Source: Blastococcus sp. TF02A-26 (GTDB taxonomy: Bacteria > Actinomycetota > Actinomycetes > Mycobacteriales > Geodermatophilaceae). From it: a stretch of 64,000 bases of DNA. The stretch is from assembly GCF_003319125.1 (NCBI RefSeq), contig NZ_QOHG01000001.1, forward strand, positions 124,001 to 188,000. Direction: 5' to 3'. The stretch's first letter is position 1; every line of letters begins with the position of its first letter. Made by a program: the position numbers and the translations under genes. The notes beneath the pieces were generated by a model, which was not told the origin of the DNA, searched no databases, and worked only from the letters and a program-made list of their open reading frames with translations. Below, piece after piece: positions 57,266 through 64,000 of the stretch.

Positions 57266-59329
57266 ATGCCCGACCCGTCCTCGTACCGCCCAGCGGTCGG
57301 CAGCATCCCGGAGAGCCCGGGGGTCTACAAGTTCCGCGATCCCAACGGCCGCGTCATCTACGTGGGCAAGGCCAAGAGCCTCCGCCAGCGGCTGAACAGC
57401 TACTTCGCCGACATCGCGGGCCTGCACCCGCGCACCCGGCAGATGGTCACGACCGCGTCCAGCGTCGAGTGGACCGTCGTCGGCACCGAGGTCGAGGCGC
57501 TGCAGCTCGAGTACAACTGGATCAAGGAGTTCGACCCGCGGTTCAACGTCCGCTACCGCGACGACAAGAGCTACCCGTCGCTGGCCGTGACGCTCAACGA
57601 GGAGTTCCCCCGGCTGCAGGTCATGCGCGGCCCGAAGCGCAAGGGCGTGCGCTACTTCGGCCCGTACGCGCACGCCTGGGCCATCCGGGAGACGCTCGAC
57701 ACCCTGACCCGCGTCTTCCCCGCCCGGACCTGCAGCACCGGGGTGTTCAAGCGGGCCGGCCAGATCGGCCGCCCGTGCCTGCTGGGCTACATCGGCAAGT
57801 GCTCGGCGCCGTGCGTCGGCCGGGTCAGCCCCGAGGAGCACCGGGCGATCGTCGACGACTTCTGCGACTTCATGGCCGGCCGGACCGACGCCATGGTGAA
57901 GCGCCTCGAGCGCGAGATGGCCGAGGCCGCCGAGGCGATGGAGTACGAGAAGGCGGCGCGGCTGCGCGACGACCTGGGCGCCCTCAACCGGGCGATGGAG
58001 AAGCAGGCCGTCGTCCTCGGTGACGGCACCGACGCCGACGTCGTCGCCTTCGCCCAGGACGACCTCGAGGCCGCCGTCCAGGTCTTCCACGTGCGCGGCG
58101 GCCGGGTCCGCGGCCAGCGCGGCTGGATCATCGACAAGGTCGAGGAGATCGGCACCGGCGAGCTCGTGGAGCAGTTCCTCCTGCAGGTCTACGGCGGGGT
58201 CGACGAGCAGACGGGTGTCGCCGAGGCCGGGGAGACGGTGCCCAAGGAGGTGCTCGTCCCCGAGCTGCCGGCCGACGCCGACGTCTACGAGGAGCTGCTG
58301 AGCGAGCTGCGCGGCAGCCGGGTGAGCCTGCGCGTGCCGCAGCGGGGGGACAAGCGCTCCCTGCTGGAGACGGTGGAGCGCAACGCCAAGGAGGCGTTCG
58401 TCCGCCACCGGGTCAAGCGCTCCAGCGACCTGACCGCGCGCTCGCTGGCGCTGGCCGAGCTCCAGGAGGCCCTGGAGCTCCCCGAGGCGCCGCTGCGGAT
58501 CGAGTGCATGGACGTCTCCCACGTCCAGGGCACCAACGTGGTGGCCTCGATGGTGGTGTTCGAGGACGGCCTGGCCAAGAAGTCCGACTACCGCCGGTTC
58601 TCCGTCACGCACGGAACCGACGACACCGCGGCCATGGCCGAGGTCGTCCGCCGCCGGTTCGCCCGCCACCTCAAGGAGGAGGCCGACCGGCAGGACGAGC
58701 AGGGGATCGCCGCGGAGGAGGGCCGGCCGCGCCGGTTCGCCTACCCGCCGAACCTGCTCGTCGTCGACGGCGGCGCCCCGCAGGTGGCCGCGGCCGCCCG
58801 GTCGCTGGACGAGCTGGGCGTCGTCGACGTCGCCGTCTGCGGGCTGGCCAAGCGCATGGAGGAGGTGTGGCTGCCGGGGGAGTCCGACCCGGTGATCCTG
58901 CCGCGCACCTCGGAGGCGCTGTACCTGCTGCAGCGGGTCCGCGACGAGGCGCACCGCTTCGCGATCACGTACCACCGGCAGAAGCGGTCGGCCAGCATGC
59001 TGGTCTCCCTGCTCGACGACGTCCCGGGCCTCGGCGACACGCGCCGCAAGGCCCTGCTCAAGAGGTTCGGCTCACTGAAGCGGCTGCGCGCCGCCACGCT
59101 GGAGGAACTCATGGAGGTGCCCGGCATCGGCCGGCGGACGGCGGAGGCCGTCCTGGCCGCGGTGGCCGAGCCGGAGGTGGGGGAGGCGGCGGAGGCGGAG
59201 CCGGTCGAGACCACGCTCGGCCCGGACGGCCCCGCCGAGCTGGGCTCCCCCCGGCCCGACGCCGGCGGGACCGCCGAGGTCGGCAAGGTGGACCTCGCCG
59301 GATCGGGCGTCGCCGGGGTGGCCTCGTGA
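57266..59329 (+). CDS. uvrC: excinuclease ABC subunit C
   Basis: 687 aa, the dual-incision nuclease of nucleotide excision repair. The N-terminal GIY-YIG nuclease has [26 protein letters not shown] (split motif), then CysCys-rich [12 protein letters not shown], the UVR motif ([13 protein letters not shown]), the RNase H-like second nuclease ([32 protein letters not shown]) and C-terminal helix-hairpin-helix pairs ([31 protein letters not shown]). A 55-residue acidic tail follows. The stop overlaps the rapZ start. Confidence 0.97.
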   Translation: MPDPSSYRPAVGSIPESPGVYKFRDPNGRVIYVGKAKSLRQRLNSYFADIAGLHPRTRQMVTTASSVEWTVVGTEVEALQLEYNWIKEFDPRFNVRYRDDKSYPSLAVTLNEEFPRLQVMRGPKRKGVRYFGPYAHAWAIRETLDTLTRVFPARTCSTGVFKRAGQIGRPCLLGYIGKCSAPCVGRVSPEEHRAIVDDFCDFMAGRTDAMVKRLEREMAEAAEAMEYEKAARLRDDLGALNRAMEKQAVVLGDGTDADVVAFAQDDLEAAVQVFHVRGGRVRGQRGWIIDKVEEIGTGELVEQFLLQVYGGVDEQTGVAEAGETVPKEVLVPELPADADVYEELLSELRGSRVSLRVPQRGDKRSLLETVERNAKEAFVRHRVKRSSDLTARSLALAELQEALELPEAPLRIECMDVSHVQGTNVVASMVVFEDGLAKKSDYRRFSVTHGTDDTAAMAEVVRRRFARHLKEEADRQDEQGIAAEEGRPRRFAYPPNLLVVDGGAPQVAAAARSLDELGVVDVAVCGLAKRMEEVWLPGESDPVILPRTSEALYLLQRVRDEAHRFAITYHRQKRSASMLVSLLDDVPGLGDTRRKALLKRFGSLKRLRAATLEELMEVPGIGRRTAEAVLAAVAEPEVGEAAEAEPVETTLGPDGPAELGSPRPDAGGTAEVGKVDLAGSGVAGVAS

Positions 59330-60258
59330 GCGTGCCGCCCCAGGGCAGCGGCCCCCAGCGGGACGTCGCGCCGCCGCTGGACCCCGCGAGCACCGAGACC
59401 GCGCCGCTGGACGTCGTCGTCGTCACCGGCCTCTCCGGCTCCGGCAAGAACACCGTCGGGCGGGTGCTGGAGGACCTCGGCTACTACGTCGTCGACAACC
59501 TCCCGCCGGCCCTGCTGCAACCGATGGTGGAGCTGGGCGCCCGGGGCGACCTGCGCCGCTTCGCCGCCGTCGTGGACGTCCGCAGCCGCGCCTTCTCCAG
59601 CGACCTGCAGGAGTCGATCAGCGCGCTGGACACGGCCGGGCACCGGCCGCGGGTGCTGTACGTGCACGCCCGCGACGAGGTCCTCGTCCGCCGCTACGAG
59701 TCCAACCGCCGCGAGCACCCGCTGCAGGGCAGCGGCCGGCTCGTCGACGGCATCGCCGCCGAGCGGGCGCTGCTCACCGGCATCGCCGGCGACGCCGACC
59801 TGTGGGTCGACACCAGCGATCTCAACGTCCACCAGCTGCGCGCCACCCTGGAGAACGCCTTCGCCCGCGAGGGGCAGACCCCGCCCCTGACCGCGACCGT
59901 GCTCAGCTTCGGCTTCAAGTACGGCCTGCCGCTGGACGCCGACCTGGTCGTGGACGCCCGGTTCCTGCCGAACCCGCACTGGGTCCCGGAGCTGCGCCCC
60001 CGGACCGGCCAGGACCCGGACGTGCGCGACTACGTGCTCGGGCAGGAGGACGCCGCACCCTTCCTCGACCGCTACGTCGACGTGCTCCGGCTGCTCATCC
60101 CCGGCTACCGCCGCGAGGGCAAGCGCTACCTGACCCTCGCCGTGGGCTGCACCGGCGGGAAGCACCGCAGCGTCGCGATCGCCGAGGAGTTCGCCCGCCG
60201 GCTGGCCCTCGACGGCGTCCAGGCCGTGGCGCAGCACCGCGACCTGGGGCGCGAGTAG
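59326..60258 (+). CDS. rapZ: RapZ/YvcJ-family nucleotide-binding protein
   Basis: 310 aa. P-loop GLSGSGKNT near residue 34 with Asn in the place of the usual Ser/Thr, then [13 protein letters not shown] and the C-terminal domain [23 protein letters not shown] and [17 protein letters not shown]. In E. coli RapZ is an RNA-binding adaptor controlling amino-sugar synthesis; in actinobacteria its role is less clear. About 28 residues precede the P-loop. GTG at 59326 overlaps the uvrC stop, and the gene order uvrC-rapZ-yvcK-whiA is the conserved actinobacterial block. Confidence 0.93.
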   Translation: MSVPPQGSGPQRDVAPPLDPASTETAPLDVVVVTGLSGSGKNTVGRVLEDLGYYVVDNLPPALLQPMVELGARGDLRRFAAVVDVRSRAFSSDLQESISALDTAGHRPRVLYVHARDEVLVRRYESNRREHPLQGSGRLVDGIAAERALLTGIAGDADLWVDTSDLNVHQLRATLENAFAREGQTPPLTATVLSFGFKYGLPLDADLVVDARFLPNPHWVPELRPRTGQDPDVRDYVLGQEDAAPFLDRYVDVLRLLIPGYRREGKRYLTLAVGCTGGKHRSVAIAEEFARRLALDGVQAVAQHRDLGRE

Positions 60259-61217
60259 TGGGTCGGCCCGACGCGCCGCCGCGGGTGGTGGCCTTCGGCG
60301 GCGGCCACGGCCTGGCCGCCGCCCTCGGCGCCTGGCGGCGCCTGACGCCGGAGCTGACGGCGGTGGTCACCGTCGCCGACGACGGCGGGTCCTCCGGGCG
60401 CATCCGGCGCGAGATGCCCGTGCTGCCGCCCGGGGACCTGCGCATGGCCCTCGCGGCCCTGGCCGGAGACGACGAGCAGCGCTCGGAGATGACCGAGCTG
60501 CTCCAGCACCGCCTGGGCGGCTCCGGGGTCCTCGCCGGGCACCCGGTGGGCAACCTCGTCCTGACCGGGCTCACGGAGCTGCACGGGGGCGACACGGTGC
60601 GGGCCCTGGACAGCCTCTGCCGGCTGCTGGGCGCCTGCGGACGGGTGCTGCCGATGGCGGACGTCCCCCTCGACCTCGTGGCCCGGGTGGAGACCGTCGA
60701 CCCGGACGACCCCGCGCGCACCCGCACCATCCGCGGGCAGGCGGCCATCGCCTCGACCCCCGGCCGGGTGCGCGACATCCTGGTCTCGCCGGCCGACCCG
60801 CCGGTGCACCCCGCGGTGCTGCAGGCGATCGCCACCGCCGACGTCGTCTCGCTCGGCCCCGGCTCCTGGTACACCTCGGTGCTCCCGCACCTCCTGGTGC
60901 CCCGGCTGCGGGCCGCGCTGGCCGCGACCCCGGCCCGGGTGGTCGTCGTGCTCAACCTCGAGCCGCAGCCGGGGGAGACGGACGGGTTCTCGCCGGAGGA
61001 GCACCTGCGGGTGCTCCAGGCGCATCTGGGCGGAGTGGCGCTGCACACCGTGGTCGCCGATGTCGACTCGGTGGTTGACCGCTGTGGTCTGCTGTCAGCG
61101 GTCCGCGCGTGCGGCGCCGAGCTCGTCCTGGCCCCCGTGGCCGAGCCGGGCGGTGCGCCGCGGCACGACCCCGAGCGCCTCGCGACGGCGCTGGCGGACG
61201 TGCTCGGGCCACGGTGA
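60258..61217 (+). CDS. yvcK: gluconeogenesis factor YvcK/CuvA family
   Basis: 319 aa of the CofD-like fold. [20 protein letters not shown] and [18 protein letters not shown] are the diagnostic N-terminal blocks, followed by [41 protein letters not shown] and [14 protein letters not shown]. It binds UDP-sugars and affects cell wall synthesis and carbon use. The GTG start overlaps the rapZ stop (TAGTG). A 178-bp gap with a small tandem repeat separates it from whiA. Confidence 0.94.
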   Translation: MGRPDAPPRVVAFGGGHGLAAALGAWRRLTPELTAVVTVADDGGSSGRIRREMPVLPPGDLRMALAALAGDDEQRSEMTELLQHRLGGSGVLAGHPVGNLVLTGLTELHGGDTVRALDSLCRLLGACGRVLPMADVPLDLVARVETVDPDDPARTRTIRGQAAIASTPGRVRDILVSPADPPVHPAVLQAIATADVVSLGPGSWYTSVLPHLLVPRLRAALAATPARVVVVLNLEPQPGETDGFSPEEHLRVLQAHLGGVALHTVVADVDSVVDRCGLLSAVRACGAELVLAPVAEPGGAPRHDPERLATALADVLGPR

Positions 61218-61287
61218 CGGATGGCGGCACGGGGCGGGGTACCGGGAGGATCACGTTCCGGGACGGACCGATCCGCCCCGGACGACC

Positions 61288-61323
61288 GGGGATCGGCGTG
61301 GGGATCGGTGTGGGGATCGGTGT
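61288..61323. repeat. three 12-bp tandem repeats upstream of whiA
   Basis: GGGGATCGGCGT, GGGGATCGGTGT, GGGGATCGGTGT in a row at 61288-61323, followed by GGGGGA. They lie in the 178-bp yvcK-whiA gap, 72 nt before the whiA ATG. Confidence 0.8.
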
Positions 61324-61395
61324 GGGGGAGGACGAGGTGGGGATGACCCCTGGGGGAACGGGCGGTCCTGCAGTGACCGAGCGGGGGTGGACGAC

Positions 61396-62376
61396 ATGGC
61401 GATGACGGCGATGGTCAAGGACGAGCTCTCCCGCGTGGAGTGCTCGCGGACCTCCGAGCGCAAGGCGGAGGTCACGGCGCTGCTGCGCTTCTCGGGCGGC
61501 CTGCACATCGTGGGCGGCCGGGTGGTCATCGAGGCCGAGCTCGACACCGGCTCGGTGGCTCGCCGGCTGCGCCGCGACATCAGCGAGGTCTACGGCTACA
61601 CCAGCGGCGTCAGCGTCCTGGCCGGCGGCAACATCCGTCGGGGCGTCCGCTACCTGGTGCGCATCGCCAAGCACGGCGAGGGCCTCGCCCGCCAGACCGG
61701 CCTGGTCGACCAGCGCGGCCGTCCGGTCCGCGGGCTGCCGCCGTCGGTGGTCTCCGGGGGCATCGGCGATGCCGAGGCCGCCTGGCGAGGCGCGTTCCTC
61801 GCCCACGGCTCCCTCACCGAGCCCGGCCGGTCCTCCTCGCTGGAGGTCACCTGCCCCGGGCCGGAGGCCGCGATGGCCCTGGTCGGCGCGGCCCGCCGGC
61901 TCGGGATCGCCGCCAAGGCCCGCGAGGTCCGCGGCGCCGACCGCGTGGTGGTCCGCGACGGCGACGCGATCAGCGCGCTGCTCACCCGCATGGGCGCCCA
62001 CGACGCCGTCCTGGCCTGGGAGGAGCGGCGGATGCGCCGCGAGGTCCGGGCCACCGCCAACCGGCTGGCCAACTTCGACGACGCCAACCTGCGCCGCTCG
62101 GCCCGCGCCGCGGTGGCCGCCAGCGCGCGGGTGGAGCGGGCCCTGGAGATCCTCGGCCAGGACGCGCCCGAGCACCTGCTGGTCGCCGGCCGGCTCCGGC
62201 TGGAGCACGGTCAGGCCTCGCTGGAGGAGCTCGGCCAGCGGGCCGACCCGCCGATGACCAAGGACGCCGTCGCCGGCCGCATACGGCGTCTCCTCGCCAT
62301 GGCCGACAAGCGGGCCAAGGACCTCGGCATCCCGGACACCGAGTCCGTCGTCACCGACGACATGCTCGCCCAGTAG
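61396..62376 (+). CDS. whiA: sporulation/cell-division transcription factor WhiA
   Basis: 326 aa. An N-terminal LAGLIDADG-like domain ([56 protein letters not shown]) is followed by the C-terminal helix-turn-helix region ([33 protein letters not shown]). WhiA controls sporulation septation with WhiB in Streptomyces and is conserved in all actinobacteria, including non-sporulating ones. ATG at 61396; the ribosome site is weak (GGGGGTGG). Confidence 0.95.
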   Translation: MAMTAMVKDELSRVECSRTSERKAEVTALLRFSGGLHIVGGRVVIEAELDTGSVARRLRRDISEVYGYTSGVSVLAGGNIRRGVRYLVRIAKHGEGLARQTGLVDQRGRPVRGLPPSVVSGGIGDAEAAWRGAFLAHGSLTEPGRSSSLEVTCPGPEAAMALVGAARRLGIAAKAREVRGADRVVVRDGDAISALLTRMGAHDAVLAWEERRMRREVRATANRLANFDDANLRRSARAAVAASARVERALEILGQDAPEHLLVAGRLRLEHGQASLEELGQRADPPMTKDAVAGRIRRLLAMADKRAKDLGIPDTESVVTDDMLAQ

Positions 62377-62383
62377 CCGGCCT

Positions 62384-62409
62384 CCGCCTCCCCCCTCGGG
62401 GGGAGGCGG
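62384..62409 (+). terminator. 12-bp perfect GC hairpin after whiA
   Basis: CCGCCTCCCCCC (62384-62395), loop TC, GGGGGGAGGCGG (62398-62409), starting 8 nt after the whiA stop. It closes the uvrC-rapZ-yvcK-whiA block and separates it from the diguanylate cyclase. Confidence 0.8.
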
Positions 62410-62487
62410 GTCCAGCAGACCCCCGATCCGACCGATCCCCCCGGGAGTGGCGGGCCGTCCAGCGCCCGCCGGCCGAGAGGACCCGGG

Positions 62488-64000
62488 ATGGCGCTGCAGA
62501 CGTGGTGGCCGGTCTTCGCGTGCGCGGCGCTGGTCGCCGTGCTCACCGCGACACTGGCCTGGCGCCGTCGCGCCCGGACCCCGGCCGCGACCGCGCTGGC
62601 GGCCGCGATGGCCGGGACCGCCGTCTGGTCGACCGCCGACGCCGTCGTGTACGGGATCGACGCCGAGGTGGTCCGCACCGTCTACCCGTCCGTGCTCATG
62701 GCCGGGGCGGGGCTGGTGGTGGCGTCCGTCTGGGTGCTCACCCGCGTCGTCTCCGACCCCTCGTGGCGGCTCACCCGCCGCACCGCCGCCCTCCTGGCCG
62801 TCGTGCCGGTGCTGGTGGTCACGACGGCCACCGTCCCGGCCACCCACGAGCTCGTCCTGGACGGGGCCGACTCCGGGCCCGTCGTGGACGTCGCCTTCGG
62901 CCCGGTGTTCCTGGCCAACGCCGCCTACAGCTACGTCGTGCTGGGCGTCGCCTACGCGCGCCTGGTCCGCCGGTGGCGGGCGACGGCCGGGATCTTCCGC
63001 CGTCAGGTCCGGGTCCTGCTGCTCACCTCGCTGCTGGCGACCGTGGGCAACGTCGTCACGATCGCGGCGCAGGGCGAGGACGGTCGGATCGACGTCACCC
63101 CGCTGTTCTTCCTGCTCACCGGGCTCGTCGACTGCTGGGCGATCTTCCGCCTGGGGCTGCTCCAGGTGGTCCCGGTGGCGCGCGACCGGGTCGTCGACAC
63201 CCTCCCGGACGCCGTCCTCGTCGTCGACCCGGAGGGCCGGGTGCTCGACCTCAACCCGGCGGCCGTGCGGCTGCTGGAGCGGACCCGCCCCGGCGGCTCC
63301 GACGGCATCCTCGGCCGGGTCCTGCACGAGATCGCCGGCCCGGAGGCCGTGGCCCTCGGCCGGGTGACCGACGAGGACGGTCACCGGGTCGCCGAGGTCG
63401 CACCCGGCGTGTGGCTCGACGTCCGCGCCTCCGCGATCAGCGATCCGCGCGGCCGGGCCCTCGGCCGGATCGTCGTCGTCCGCGACGTCAGCGAGGAGCA
63501 GGGCCGCAGGCTCGCCGTCGAGGAGCTCAACCGGCAGCTCGCCGAGCAGGTCGAGGAGATCGAGCGGCTGCGCGCGGCGCTCGCCGAGGAGGCGGTGCGG
63601 GATCCGCTCACCGGCCTGCACAACCGCCGGCACCTCGACCGGGTCCTCGACCGGGCGCCCCTGGCCCCCCTCGATCCCGCGCCGGTGAGCGTCCTGGTGG
63701 TCGACGTGGACCACTTCAAGACGGTCAACGACCGGTTCGGGCACGCCACGGGCGACCAGGTGCTCCAGGCGATCGCCGGGGTGCTGACCGGGGCGGCGCG
63801 GGCGGGGGACACGGTGGCCCGCTTCGGCGGCGAGGAGTTCGTCGTCGTCCTGCCGGGTGTGGGTCGCCACGAGGCGGCCGAGCGGGCCGAGCTGATCCGC
63901 GGCCGGTGCGCGGCGCTGCGGCACGACGGCCCCGACGGCGCGCTGGGCGTGACGGTCAGCGTCGGCGTCGCCACGGCCCCGGACGACGGGACCGGTCCGG
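62488..64000 (+). CDS. membrane diguanylate cyclase with 7TM, PAS and GGDEF domains, 3' end missing
   Basis: 504 residues are visible and the frame runs off the window. About seven membrane helices occupy residues 1-225 (histidine-kinase-type 7TM sensor), a PAS domain about 230-340 (LPDAVLVVDPEGRVLDLNPAAVRLL), a coiled coil 345-370 and the GGDEF domain from about 371, with DPLTGLHNRRHLD, VDVDHFKTVNDRFGHATGD and the catalytic GGEEF at 447-451. It would make cyclic di-GMP. An RxxD inhibitory site is not seen at the usual place before GGEEF. ATG at 62488 with GAGAGGA upstream. Confidence 0.88.
   Translation, partial: MALQTWWPVFACAALVAVLTATLAWRRRARTPAATALAAAMAGTAVWSTADAVVYGIDAEVVRTVYPSVLMAGAGLVVASVWVLTRVVSDPSWRLTRRTAALLAVVPVLVVTTATVPATHELVLDGADSGPVVDVAFGPVFLANAAYSYVVLGVAYARLVRRWRATAGIFRRQVRVLLLTSLLATVGNVVTIAAQGEDGRIDVTPLFFLLTGLVDCWAIFRLGLLQVVPVARDRVVDTLPDAVLVVDPEGRVLDLNPAAVRLLERTRPGGSDGILGRVLHEIAGPEAVALGRVTDEDGHRVAEVAPGVWLDVRASAISDPRGRALGRIVVVRDVSEEQGRRLAVEELNRQLAEQVEEIERLRAALAEEAVRDPLTGLHNRRHLDRVLDRAPLAPLDPAPVSVLVVDVDHFKTVNDRFGHATGDQVLQAIAGVLTGAARAGDTVARFGGEEFVVVLPGVGRHEAAERAELIRGRCAALRHDGPDGALGVTVSVGVATAPDDGTGP

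Noticed and set aside
57198-57395. Short plus-strand frame overlapping the uvrC start
   Set aside because: Out of frame with uvrC, whose GIY-YIG N-terminus fixes the true frame.

Overview
The window is chromosomal DNA of a high-GC actinomycete (a sampled line, 22081-22140, has 45 G/C of 60). Coding is dense, with GTG/ATG starts and frequent GTGA or ATGA stop/start overlaps. Several genes have a TANNNT -10 box only 6-8 nt before the start codon, as in leaderless actinobacterial mRNAs. The uvrC-rapZ-yvcK-whiA block, LigC/LigD-type repair genes, treXYZ, a class E sortase, a PASTA-type kinase and a soluble chemoreceptor fit a free-living, desiccation- and radiation-tolerant actinomycete. Geodermatophilaceae is my best guess, by inference only.

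Layout. 1-9.2 kb: aromatic and acyl-CoA metabolism, with a TesB thioesterase (5' end missing), an aminobenzoate/benzoate-type CoA ligase, a fused FAD monooxygenase/Old Yellow Enzyme for anthraniloyl- or salicylyl-CoA, a hotdog thioesterase, a PaaX-family repressor, an SDR/phosphotransferase pair and a quinone oxidoreductase. 9.2-19.5 kb: a lipoprotein, a HupE/UreJ-like membrane protein, a MaoC-like protein, a TRIC channel, a lipoprotein alpha/beta hydrolase, a second SDR/phosphotransferase pair, a GAF-GAF-MCP chemoreceptor and a second TesB. 19.6-21.5 kb: a low-GC patch carrying one 513-residue protein of unknown function, probably acquired horizontally, and a doubtful small ORF. 21.6-29.1 kb: a MEDS/ATPase anti-sigma-like regulator, a stand-alone LigD polymerase, a secreted TAP-type peptidase, a sortase E with a tiny membrane partner, the LigC ligase and a Ser/Thr kinase. 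29.1-36.1 kb: a RibD-like reductase and the treX-treY-treZ trehalose operon.

36.5-48.8 kb: uvrB; a probable Mn2+ (yybP-ykoY) riboswitch ahead of a TerC-MarR-TerC operon; an S9 peptidase homologue that has lost its catalytic Ser and His; a metallo-beta-lactamase-fold hydrolase; an amidase; uvrA. 48.8-56.7 kb: the complete Kdp potassium system, with kdpDE divergent from a tiny membrane ORF and kdpFABC, separated by four 11-bp-phased repeats that look like a KdpE operator. 56.7-64 kb: a small membrane protein behind two CRP/FNR-like palindromes, then uvrC-rapZ-yvcK-whiA and a membrane diguanylate cyclase cut by the window end.

The genes serve repair (UvrABC, LigC/LigD), osmotic and drying stress (Kdp, trehalose), metal homeostasis (TerC, HupE-like) and aromatic acid breakdown. 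I see no CRISPR array, insertion sequence, rRNA or tRNA. The least explained parts are the low-GC gene at 19.6-21.2 kb and the regulatory DNA at 52.06, 56.72 and 39.0 kb.
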